A stretch of 64,000 bases of DNA from Diphasiastrum complanatum. Its lineage: Eukaryota > Streptophyta > Lycopodiopsida > Lycopodiales > Lycopodiaceae. Position numbers and translations under genes: made by a program. The stretch lies in NCBI GenBank assembly GCA_029204225.1, contig CM055096.1, forward strand, positions 69,337,444 through 69,401,443. The letters run 5' to 3'. Of this stretch, positions 34,401 to 46,088 are shown piece after piece; positions within the stretch are counted from its first letter, which is position 1; each line of letters begins with the position of its first letter. The notes below the pieces were generated by a model that saw only the letters and a program-made list of their open reading frames with translations, was not told where the DNA came from and ran no database searches.

Positions 34401-37321
34401 AAGAAAAGCTATGAAATGAGCTTGATTGTAAAAGGTCCAAGCACTTCTGTGCCCGCAAACAATTTTTGGCAAACACAAATACTGGACAAGATGTTGCACA
34501 ATTCTTGAAGCTCAAGTGAGACTGACAGCTGCCAAGAAAAGCAGTGACTACTTTTAAAAGCATCTAACAAGCGCCATCAAGCCTGATGGCTGCCTGTAAC
34601 TAGGTTGACATGGATGATAATGGAACCCTGTGGAAAAACTAAGCTGTTGACTGTATGCTGCTGGACTCAGGTTGTCAAACATAAGATATAGAATATAAGA
34701 GCTGGGCTCAACTGTCGAGAAGTGCCTTTCCAATCATAACTTGAAGCTCTCTTTGAAGTATTCTAGAATTTCAATTTCTGGTCTAGCTTGAAACATTTCC
34801 AGGACGTCTTTTGTGCCACTGACCTACTGTATATGTGTCTTTTCTCTGAGATTTATGTATGATGGTGCCTCCACTGTCTTTAGTGCTTGTTTTACTTGGA
34901 AGGTATCCGTGGAATTTCAGATTCTCTTTTGTTGATTTTTATTTGTTTGAATTTAGTTTGAAATTCTAATAGGAGAAGGTACCAGGTAAAAACATAGTGA
35001 ATCTACAGAAGGATCTGAAGAATTTCACAGAAGTACCGCCTTTTGAGATAGACAAAAGAAAAGGTGACAAAAGAAAAGGTGACATTATTTTGCTGTTACA
35101 CTAAATTGGAACACAAATAGACACAGAACTGAGCTAAAATTGAGAAAGATAAAATTGCTGGGCTGGAACATGGCTGTTCCTCAGCAGTCGATCATCTGCC
35201 TGCATGACAGTTTTGTGGATGAAATGAAAGAGGTTCAGTCAGATGTTGTAACTGCTGCCATTCTGAATCAATTATCTCTGGTTGCAGAAGGTGGCAGTGA
35301 AGAGAATGAATTTGCAAGCTACAAAGGAGTTCTTGTCTGAACTTAAGGTGCTTACACATGTACACCATACCAACCTGGTAAGATCCTCCTTTTTGGTTTT
35401 GATAGATCAGGAAGATGATGTTGCTCAGCTTCAATGTACCTAGAGGAAGAGAAGCAAAAGCAGGAACTTAGTGTTTGCTCCTGTTATGAATCATCTTTCC
35501 CTGTTAAGGGGCATGTTAACATGAAAAAATAGCATATGTATAAGAAAAGTTTTAAGAAATGATGGAAGATAATTGGGAGCCTTAAGATATTTCCAGTTAT
35601 GAAATATTTTTCCTTTTGAAGAGGGCACACCAACATGAAAAAAAAGTGCACGTGCGTGCACACGATGTCGAAAACCAAAGTTTGAAGACATAAATGGAAG
35701 ATTATTTGGAGCCTTCAGAAGTTCATTTTTTAATGTCTTTTTGAGCAGAGGTAATTCTAGGAGATCTTGGTGATTTTTGTTCTGAAATGATGACCAACAA
35801 ATATTCAAGATAATGAGCATCTTTTTCTAAAACAAACATTCTCAAGGATTTTGCTGAAAAGATCCCTTGTCAATGCATCTTCAATACTGCTATACCTGTC
35901 CATTTATTCAGCTTTAGTTGTTCTGATTTAAACTTTAGTGCATTCAGTTTCACATTTTTATTTACCTGATATTTCGTTTGAGAGACTCATACATGTTGGA
36001 AGAAATTCAGACATTGTGCAATGTAGTGAAAGGTTGTTGTGTCTTTCGACAACCCCAGTTATGAGGGGGTCAGTTTGTCTATGTTTTAGACTAAACAACC
36101 CCAGTTCTGACAGCCTTTTGTTTGCAAAGAAACTCTGCTCAGATTTTCGTCTAAGGATTGGGGGGATAATGCTATCACATTCACTTGTAACACGATTGAA
36201 GTTTTGTGCTTTTTGGATCCAGTGATGCATTTCAGATTCTGGATCTGCTGTTATAAAAGTATTTTGTGTGATCTTACTCATCTGCCTAACTATCTGCTGG
36301 AATCTATCACTATGCCCATGCTGCTAAGGATGGGTCACTTTTGTTCTTCTCTTGTGTTCTGATATGTGTTGGGCAAATGTGTAAAAGACATCTTTTTTGA
36401 AATAGTTCCCCTGATAGATTTGAAACTCTCTACGTTGATTGTGTGATTGTTGGTACTCACAGGTACAGCTGATTGGTTACTGCACAGTCGAGTCACTTTT
36501 TCTGATTTATGAATTCGTAGAGAATGGAACCTTGGCTCAGCACCTACATGGATCGGGTATTTCATATCCAAGTTTGAGTTTTCTCAGTAATTTCAAAACT
36601 TCAAAAAGTACTTGCATTGATTCTTTTGAAATCATATAATCGGTCCCCTAGGTGTACACTATGTTATATTTCTTCTTTTCAACAAATGACTGAGGCTACA
36701 TTTATGCAGGAAGACCACCTTTGAGCTGGCCTTCTCGAGTACAAATAGCACTCGATGCTGCAAGGGGTCTCGAATACATTCATGAGCATACCAAGCCCAC
36801 ATACATTCATCGTGACGTCAAGTCTAGCAATATCCTCATTGATAAGCACTTTCATGCAAAGGTTGGTGCTCATTTCTGGTTCCTATTGCAGCATCATCAT
36901 GTATGCGTGTCAATGTAATGATGAGATTGATGACTTACCTACAAAAGACCCTTATTTTTTTGCAGGTTGCTGATTTTGGATTAACAAAGCTAACAGAATC
37001 TGGTATGGGAAGTGTTTCAATGACTCAGCCAACACGTCTTGTGGGAACGTTTGGTTACATGTCTCCAGAGTACGTAATGCTAAAGTTTGTCCTTTCTCAC
37101 TGTGATAGCTCGGCCTGTCACCGTGTGTATAATGCAACAATGATCTGCATAGTGTCACATGTTGGTTGAAAATTCCAGAAGGAATCACGTACGACTGTAG
37201 AAGCAAACCTGCAAGCTTAGAATATCACTACCAATATGATTGCATCTTTTTTAGGTGCCTGGATCACAGGAGGGCTGCTGTGACCGCAGCAATATATGTC
37301 CAATTAAGTAAAATTGGAGAA

Positions 37322-37378
<57 letters not shown>

Positions 37379-37662
37379 GTCAGCAATGATAGGCAAAATG
37401 CGTTCTGGAGCTTCTCATTGGTCCATGTTTGCCCTAAAATGTATTTGAAGGGCAGTTGAAGTGGGTTTGAAAATCACACGTTGATTTTGGAGAGAGAACA
37501 CACGTTTTTAAAAACTTCTAGAAAGATAATTTTCTAGAAAGAGAGGCAAGGTATAAAGATCGCAAGGATGCAATGCAAGCGAGAGAAAGAGAGGGGCGCT
37601 GAGCAAGAGGAAGAGTTTTTTTTGAAAATTGAGGGTTAGGGTTTAGGAATGAAAAATAGCAA

Positions 37663-37713
<51 letters not shown>

Positions 37714-38545
37714 GTATTTCTGATAAACACTAAGCAGCCTATTTCTTCATTGAGGTATCAGACAATAGGTTTTGATATTGTGATTTCATGTAATATTAGG
37801 TATGCTCGCTTTGGAGATGTCTCCCCGAAAGTTGATGTATATTCATTTGGCGTTGTCCTATTTGAAATAATTTCTGCCAAAGAGGCTATCGTGCGAACTG
37901 CAAACACCTCATCCATAGAGTCGAGCTCTAGGGAGGAGCACAAAGGACTTGTAACTCTGGTATGTTTCTTGTCAATAAATTCTACTCATCTCTCTTGAAA
38001 GGTATTGTTTTGGCTAATATCTTTTTCATTTTAATATCTCTCCGTCAGTTTGAATGCCTGGTTATAAGGTTCACATACCTTTTGAAAGTACTCCGTACTG
38101 AGCTGCATGTTTCTTCACGTTTTTCTACTGAAAATGTTGCCCTTTTCAAATGATCTCAATGCACGAGCAGTTTGAATCCGTGTTAAAAGATCGTGATGGC
38201 AAAGAAAAAGTACAAAAGCTAGTGGATCCTGCTCTAAATAGCTATCCACTAGATTCGGCTTGGAAGGTACATCAATCAGAGTTGCATATTGCTTTGTATA
38301 CTGATTGGTGATTAGGTTGCTATTACATACTTCTCATTTTTGCTCAAAGGGAAACCAAACATTATCACCTTATGGACTTGCAGATGGCCCAATTAGCAGG
38401 TGCATGTACACAAGAAAACCCAGAATTAAGGCCCAGTATGCGAACAGCTGTTGTTGCATTGATGACTCTATCTTCTTCAACACAAGATTGGGAAATTAAC
38501 GTTGCTGGAGATAATGGACTAGGGGGCCTAGTTTCTGGAAGATAG
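28464..38545 (+). CDS. LysM receptor-like kinase, CERK1/LYK1 type (chitin/Myc-factor co-receptor family)
   Basis: Exons: 28464-29115, 29510-29543, 29858-30060, 33577-33782, 35288-35377, 36463-36556, 36710-36861, 36966-37069, 37800-37959, 38171-38266, 38384-38545. All introns are GT/AG and phases fit, giving 650 residues (Arabidopsis CERK1 has 617). Signal peptide 1-33; LysM ectodomain about 34-217 with Cys34, Cys40 and the CNC and CSC motifs; transmembrane helix about 251-277; [16 protein letters not shown] at 328; kinase with G-loop [10 protein letters not shown] (350), Lys370, Glu383, HRDVKSSN (460), DFG (480), SPE (510-512), then YAR at 513-515; end VSGR. The family is a plasma-membrane kinase that senses chitin or lipo-chitooligosaccharides with LysM partners. 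ATG 28464 is the first after an in-frame TAG. The exon 3 start is least certain: 29858 is the only nearby acceptor that keeps frame, and it adds a Lys-rich stretch before the membrane helix. Confidence 0.93.
31110..32610 (+). pseudogene. LINE (non-LTR retrotransposon) relic inside intron 3
   Basis: A + frame near 31110-31310 reads [20 protein letters not shown], then [11 protein letters not shown] and [11 protein letters not shown]. Further on [18 protein letters not shown] appears near 31600. This is the pattern of an exonuclease-endonuclease-phosphatase domain of LINE ORF2 (ACYFPP...SPYxDL...SDHxxL). Downstream (32016-32608) a roughly 295-bp block is duplicated in tandem and carries words such as [17 protein letters not shown] and ENAEHMF, possibly from the region after RT. 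No RT core was recognised. Many stops; inactive. It is in sense orientation to the host gene. Confidence 0.55.
32016..32608. repeat. Tandem duplication (about 295 bp) within the LINE relic
   Basis: Copies at about 32016-32305 and 32311-32608 share GGCTGTAGGAGCA, TGCCCAACAAAG-like words, GATAGAGATAGGAAGGTGGA and GGACTTGACATA in order. They differ by scattered substitutions and small indels, so the duplication is not recent. Confidence 0.75.
33783..36462. other. Introns 4 and 5 of the LysM kinase gene
   Basis: Flank the 90-bp exon 5 (35288-35377). Intron 5 contains a degenerate direct repeat (about 35507-35590 and 35619-35722; shared AACATGAAAAAA and TGGAAGAT.ATT.GGAGCCTT). No other genes recognised. 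Confidence 0.6.
37325..37374. repeat. (GA)25 microsatellite in intron 8
   Basis: 50 bp of uninterrupted GA inside the intron between the SPE-coding and YAR-coding exons of the LysM kinase. Confidence 0.98.
37667..37710. repeat. (GA)22 microsatellite in intron 8
   Basis: 44 bp of uninterrupted GA about 90 bp before the exon 9 acceptor (37799). A telomere-like GGGTTAGGGTTTAGG lies just upstream at about 37632-37646. Confidence 0.98.
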
Positions 38546-38846
38546 GCGGTCACCCTTTTGCATACGAGCTACCTCAATTTTTTATTCCTCATTTTTTGTT
38601 TATGGTTTCATATAAGGCCATCTTCTTGTACTGATCAAGGACTTTCCAAATTTCAAGATTTAAATCTGATGTGCTTCTATATTTATCTGAAAAGTCTTCA
38701 GTTGGATAAATTTTATCATGCCAATGTTTTGTGGAACAAGACTTCAAACGTCCACTAAGTGGGCTGTGGTTTATGGTTTGCAACAATGATTACAGGTCAT
38801 TGTGTGTAGCTTGTTTGTAGATGAACTAGCTTAAGAACAGAGCCTG

Positions 38847-38852
38847 AATAAA
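38847..38852 (+). terminator. Candidate polyadenylation signal
   Basis: AATAAA 302 bp after the stop codon of the LysM kinase gene, in a T-rich 3' flank. Plant signals are loose, so this is only a candidate. Confidence 0.4.
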
Positions 38853-39530
38853 GAAAATCTATGCAGTTGGAGCTCAAGTGACAGAAAGAGAAGTAAAGCC
38901 TGGTATGCTATTTGGGTGTGCTCTGTATTTTATTGTTTGCATGTTTCTTTCAGAGATAATGCCCTATCAAGTATGGAACATGCTCAATATTTGGCATCGA
39001 TATAGCTCTCTCCTTACTAATGATCTGATGTCACCTAAAAGACATTCTATAAAAACACACAGGTTTTTGAATGTTTGAGCTAAACTTGTGAGAAGTCGAA
39101 AATTCAATAAGGTTGTTAAAAGGTCATGTTTACCAGTATTTTACGTGTGGTACTGTTTGATAGCATTGCATCATGATTTCATTTTGGAAAGTTTTCATGA
39201 CTATCTCAACTCAGAACATTATCACTACATTTGAACTTCTATTGCAACTTGCAGTATAATAAATTTAAACAAATTACTGTTAAAATTTAAACAAGGTTCC
39301 CATTAAGCCATTAAGTCACTGATTTGCACAGCATTGAAGGGTTCAGGCTGTTGTGTACAGGGATGGCACTTAAATGTTTCTCAGATAATTCATAAGTTGG
39401 TGGTCTTGTTTCTTGATAAACTTGCCTTGCTTCGGCAAGTTGAAACCGAACAAGACATAAGCATCGCATCTCCATGCGCACCAGTTATTGGATGGTGTGT
39501 AAAGTCGACACCAGCAATAATTATTTGGCA
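38853..39530. other. Downstream flank of the LysM kinase gene, nothing recognised
   Basis: AT-rich spacer with short frames and no recognised domain. Confidence 0.4.
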
Positions 39531-39548
39531 TCTATATGTGAGAGATGT

Positions 39549-39626
39549 CCCGGAACACATTCCGGGCCTAGTTGTCCGTTCCAGAACGGAACACGTTCTG
39601 GAACCCGTTCCAGTTCCGGAACTTGG
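39549..39626. repeat. Cluster of GGAAC/GTTCC palindromes
   Basis: CCCGGAACACATTCCGGG at 39549-39566 is an imperfect palindrome. It is followed by alternating GTTCC and GGAAC words (for example CCGTTCCAGAACGG) up to 39626. A second cluster lies at 40171-40221 with arms CAGTACGTT/AACGTACTG and CCGGAACGGG. These fold into hairpins; function unknown. Confidence 0.6.
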
Positions 39627-39651
39627 CCAAATAAATTACGTAGTTTTCAAC

Positions 39652-39838
39652 AAAGCAATGGAGATTAACGCAATCAAGATATAGAGCGTGCTCAAGCAGC
39701 GATTCTAGCTCGGATATATATCACTTGGTTTTTAACAAAGCAATCGAGATCAAGGAACGGAATCAAGATATATAGTGTGGCTCAGACAAAAATTCTAGCT
39801 CGGATATATATAATGTGGCAGATAGCGATTCTAGGATC
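39652..39838. repeat. Tandem repeat of about 90 bp, two copies
   Basis: Each copy runs from ACAAAGCAAT.GAGAT through AATCAAGATATA to ATTCTAGCTCGGATATATA. A further AAGAAATCGAGATTA near 40010 resembles the start of a third. Confidence 0.65.
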
Positions 39839-40264
39839 AAGTTGAGCAGCAGTCAGAGAAGATATCAGAGACGAACAGAGATGGAGGACGTGACAGTAAC
39901 AAATATGGTGGTGGTGGTCCTAGGGAAACTGTAGAGATCGAGCTGGTCCTGATGGTCGTCCCAGTTGCTGGCCGTGGAGGTCGCTCATTAAATAGCTGTA
40001 ATTTTCAACAAAGAAATCGAGATTACCTTGAAAAAGGAATCTGCTTGAACTGTATGTTTCTAGCGTTTTTGATCTCTAGCATCCCTCAATATATTATCGC
40101 GAAGGAAAATCATGGCCAGGGGTGGCACTTTGATACCTGGTTTTTTGGTTTAAAAAAAAACGTTCAGACCCAGTACGTTCCGAAACGTACTGTACGGAAC
40201 ACGTAGTACATGGCCGGAACGGGTTTCTAACTTCCCGGGCACCACCGTGTCCCGAACGGGAGTG

Positions 40265-40265
<1 letters not shown>

Positions 40266-40297
<32 letters not shown>
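40266..40297. repeat. (TG)n(TA)n microsatellite
   Basis: TG repeats pass directly into TA repeats, ending ATATATATAC. Confidence 0.95.
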
Positions 40298-40298
40298 C

Positions 40299-40463
40299 TA
40301 GTTGTGAGTGCCCGTCGTTGACGGGCAATGGCGGCCGATCTAGTGACGGCCGATGATTTGGAAAATGGCTGAATGAGGGAAAAGGTTCGATCGCCTTCTT
40401 CTAGTTGTAAGTGTCCGTCGTTGACGGAGGCCGATCTAGGTGGCGGCCGATGATTTGGAAGAT
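40299..40463. repeat. Direct repeat of about 65 bp, two copies 100 bp apart
   Basis: Both copies read TAGTTGT(G/A)AGTG(C/T)CCGTCGTTGACGG, then GGCCGATCTAG, then CGGCCGATGATTTGGAA. The GC content is well above the local average. Confidence 0.75.
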
Positions 40464-40539
40464 ACATATGTATATATGACCTGTATGATAAACACAAAAA
40501 AGTCTCAGTCAATTACAAAGTTTATAGATGAAATTGATA

Positions 40540-40623
40540 AACACAACTCTCTCGAAATTCCGCGAAAAATACTCTCGAAAATTTCCCGAAAACTTCTCTC
40601 TCGAAAATTTTGCCAAAAATTCC

Positions 40624-40685
<62 letters not shown>

Positions 40686-41028
40686 AATTTCACGAAAAAT
40701 ACTCGAAAATTTTGTGAAAGATTTTGAGAGTTAAAATTTTTGAGAGTACTTTTCGCGGAATTTTCGATAGAGAGAAATTTTTGCGAAAAATTCCAACTCT
40801 CGAGAAAAGAGAGTATTTTTCGCAAAAATTTCGACAGAGAATTTCGCTAAAAATTCCAACTCGCGAAAAATTCTCTCTAAACTTTTGCTAAAAATGCACT
40901 AAAAAATTTTGCGAAATTCTCTCTCTCTCTCTCTCTCTCAAAATTCTAACTCTCAAAAATCGGCGCAAAACATTCTCTCGCGAAATTTGAGAGAGAGAAG
41001 AGAGGATTTTTCGCGAAATTTCAAGAGA

Positions 41029-41099
<71 letters not shown>

Positions 41100-41288
41100 T
41101 TGCGAAAAATTCTATCCTTGTCGAAAATTTCGCAAAAAATTCTCTCTCAAAAATTTCGAGAGAGAGAGCGTTAAAATTTTCGAGAGTATTTTTCGCAAAA
41201 TTTTCGACAGAAACAATTTCGCGAAAAATTCCAAAATTCAATAGAAATTTTTGCAAAAAAATCTCTCGAAATTTTCGCGAAAAATTCC

Positions 41289-41337
<49 letters not shown>

Positions 41338-41446
41338 TCTCTCTCAATTTTGCGAAAAATACACTCGAAAATTTCACAAAAAATTTCAATTCTTGAAAAT
41401 TTCGCAAAAAATTTCAACTTTCTCGAAATTTTTTGCAAAAAATTCC

Positions 41447-41506
<60 letters not shown>

Positions 41507-41543
41507 GGCGAAAAATTCTCTCGCAAAATTTTCGAGAGAGCGA

Positions 41544-41595
<52 letters not shown>

Positions 41596-41670
41596 TTTCT
41601 ATCTCAAAAAATTTCGAGAGAGAGAGAGATAGAGTTAAAATTTTCGAGAGATGTGTTAAAAAATTCAAGG
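40540..41670. repeat. Composite satellite of CT/GA arrays and CGCGAAA-type palindromes
   Basis: Six long dinucleotide arrays (CT at 40626-40682, 40918-40939, 41031-41094, 41291-41345, 41449-41501; GA at 41549-41592) are spaced by 100-250 bp. The spacers are built almost entirely from TTTCGCGAAA, AAATTTTCG and GCGAAAAATTC words and short CTCTC/GAGAG runs. Because CT and GA arrays coexist on one strand and the spacers are self-complementary, large hairpins are possible. Open frames made of Ser-Leu or Glu-Arg dipeptides here are artefacts of the arrays. A sparser continuation with the same words runs through 41820-42000. Confidence 0.85.
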
Positions 41671-41689
41671 CCTAATGTGTTCAAAATAC

Positions 41690-42640
41690 TTCTAAACAAC
41701 CGTCTTAATCCCGATTGTGACGCCAAAACAATGATTTAAAATTTATTAACTAAGACAGTGAATAAAGAGACTGGTAGCATTAAGAAAGTCAAAGCACAGT
41801 GTCGCGACAGTTTTGAGTGTCATAAAAATTCTATTCCTCTCTTTCGAGTTGCGAAAAATTCTCTCTTCCGTGAAAAATTCTCTTTTGCGAAAAATACTCT
41901 CTCGGACTCGAGTCTCGAGAGAGTTTTTCGCGAAAATACCTCAAAGATTTTCTGGATGGAGAGGCCTCAAAAATTTCGCGAAAATTGGTGAATCCTTCTC
42001 GAAATTTGCCGATCATGAATTCGATGTCAAACAAAATTAACTACAACCATTTTGAAGATTTAATGTACAATCCAATCTACAATCTCATGGCTGTCTGCGC
42101 ATAGAGATGCCAAGTGTTTCATCATTGGACACAACGCAGGAGCAACGATTGTGCACCAGACAATGCTTAACGCAGCAATAGATGAGTTTGGGAGAAACAG
42201 ACTTCTTATCTTTTCCCATTGTTGCCGAAGCCTTGAAGCGTTTATGAAGTATTCAGAAATCGGATCTTACCTTAATGGCGAAATTGAAGCCTAGACATAA
42301 GTTGCCTAAATACAGCATCAGCCCAGAAACTATCCGCCAGATGCAAATTCACACCTTGACTTGGAAAATGATTGCTAGGCAGAAAATCTCTTTCTGCCAT
42401 AGTTGTCATGAACTTCTTCACGCACTACTCATCCCATTTTTGGCTATTCAAAATTTTGAAAACATTAACTAAAACCTTCTTGATCAATAAATAGAATTTG
42501 TCTAGACGCAATATATCAATGCCACCCCATTCCTTGCCCCGGACAGAAATCCTTCAAAAATCTGAAGGGAAAGCTTCACATCTAAACGAAGCAAAAGGGA
42601 GGCAAGCCTCTCAATGAGGTCAGCCTGCAGGACTAATTTT
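41690..42640. other. No recognised gene
   Basis: Short frames on both strands (for example 42502-42700 minus and 42275-42472 plus) show no known domain. The left part carries the CGCGAAA-type words of the neighbouring satellite. Nothing else recognised. Confidence 0.35.
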
Positions 42641-42699
42641 TCGAGACTCGACTCGAATTTTTTGAGGCTCAATTTTTTCGAGTCTCGAAAAATTCGCAT

Positions 42700-42830
<131 letters not shown>

Positions 42831-43115
42831 GTGTCGCATATCTCACTTAGAGAGAGAGATGACAGCAAAAGTACGAGCCAGAGAGAGGTCGAGAGGGCGA
42901 CTTCGGGCATATCTCGCACATCTCATGTCTCAAACAGCTCGCACATCTCACATATCTGGCATATTTCACACATACCGCATATCTCGCTTGGAAGTGGGTG
43001 TTCATGTGAGGCAAGGTAGATACAACATAAGAGCAAAAAATAAAGATTTCAAAGTATAGAATACATATAGTGGAACCTTAAATTTGTTAGCTGTATGTTG
43101 AGACCATGAAACATA

Positions 43116-43132
43116 GTGTGTGTGTGTGTGTG
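43116..43132. repeat. (GT)8 microsatellite
   Basis: Short GT run 28 bp before the CT array at 43161. Confidence 0.9.
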
Positions 43133-43156
43133 CCTATCATTGCGATCTGGGTGCAA

Positions 43157-45230
<2,074 letters not shown>

Positions 45231-45315
45231 TGCCATATTGCAAAAAAATAAAAAGAGAGAGCATTCTTGACCAGCTTTTTGAGCAAATTCCCAGAACCTG
45301 TTCCAAAACATGGAG

Positions 45316-45429
<114 letters not shown>

Positions 45430-45813
45430 GGATGCTCCTTCGTTCAATTTTACGCTGCTTCGCTACCAAACAAGTGGACAACGTTCAGTTTTACCCTGCT
45501 TCGCTACCAAACAAGTGGAGAACAACAAACGTACCGCTTATCCAAAAATACAAGGTCCAATTTACACTCTATACTTGCATAAGAAAAGTTTTTTCTTATC
45601 TAAGTGGTTTTTCCACTTAAAATTCAAAAACACTTTAAAAGACTTTTAAATTTAAATCCTAACTGGAGGGAAATCAATTTTCCTCCCCACTCATACCTTC
45701 CAGGAAACCACACTGCATAACACTACAAAACCATGCAGTTTCGAGGTTTTTTCTTTACAGCACCGTGAAGAAGTTTGTTTTTCTCTTACATGCTGAAAGT
45801 GCGCCCTACCAGT

Positions 45814-46075
45814 TGTCAAGAATTAGATATGCAACATCAAGCATTCACCATAAGCAATCACCACAAGAAGGCGAAAGAAGAACACACACTATCACACTAT
45901 CACACTGAATCATACTGAATGTAAAATGTACAAATAAACCCTGAACCCTGATAGAGAGAGAAAACTTACAAGTAGACTAATAGACTAGCCTACGACTAAT
46001 GACAGCTGGTCACAACTGTCAACATTAATGTACATCGTAAACAATAACAATGAAGTTTATCATTGATTTCTAACA
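45814..46075 (-). repeat. 3' LTR of the minus-strand Copia element
   Basis: On the minus strand it starts TGTTAGAAATCAATGATAAA at 46075, directly after the polypurine tract, and ends ATTCTTGACA at 45814 (262 bp). Its first 126 bp recur in opposite orientation at 49020-49146. Confidence 0.8.
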
Positions 46076-46088
46076 CTCTCCCTCAATG
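46076..46088 (-). other. Polypurine tract of the minus-strand Copia element
   Basis: Minus-strand ATTGAGGGAGAG immediately before the LTR start. The pol frame runs through it and stops in the first codons of the LTR. Confidence 0.75.

Noticed and set aside
37632-37646. Telomere-like GGGTTAGGGTTTAGG as an interstitial telomere
   Set aside because: Only about two units; short telo-box sequences are common in plant genomes and introns.
45721-45735. CACTACAAAA as a possible CACTA terminal repeat
   Set aside because: A single match with no inverted partner; far from the CACTA transposase relic.
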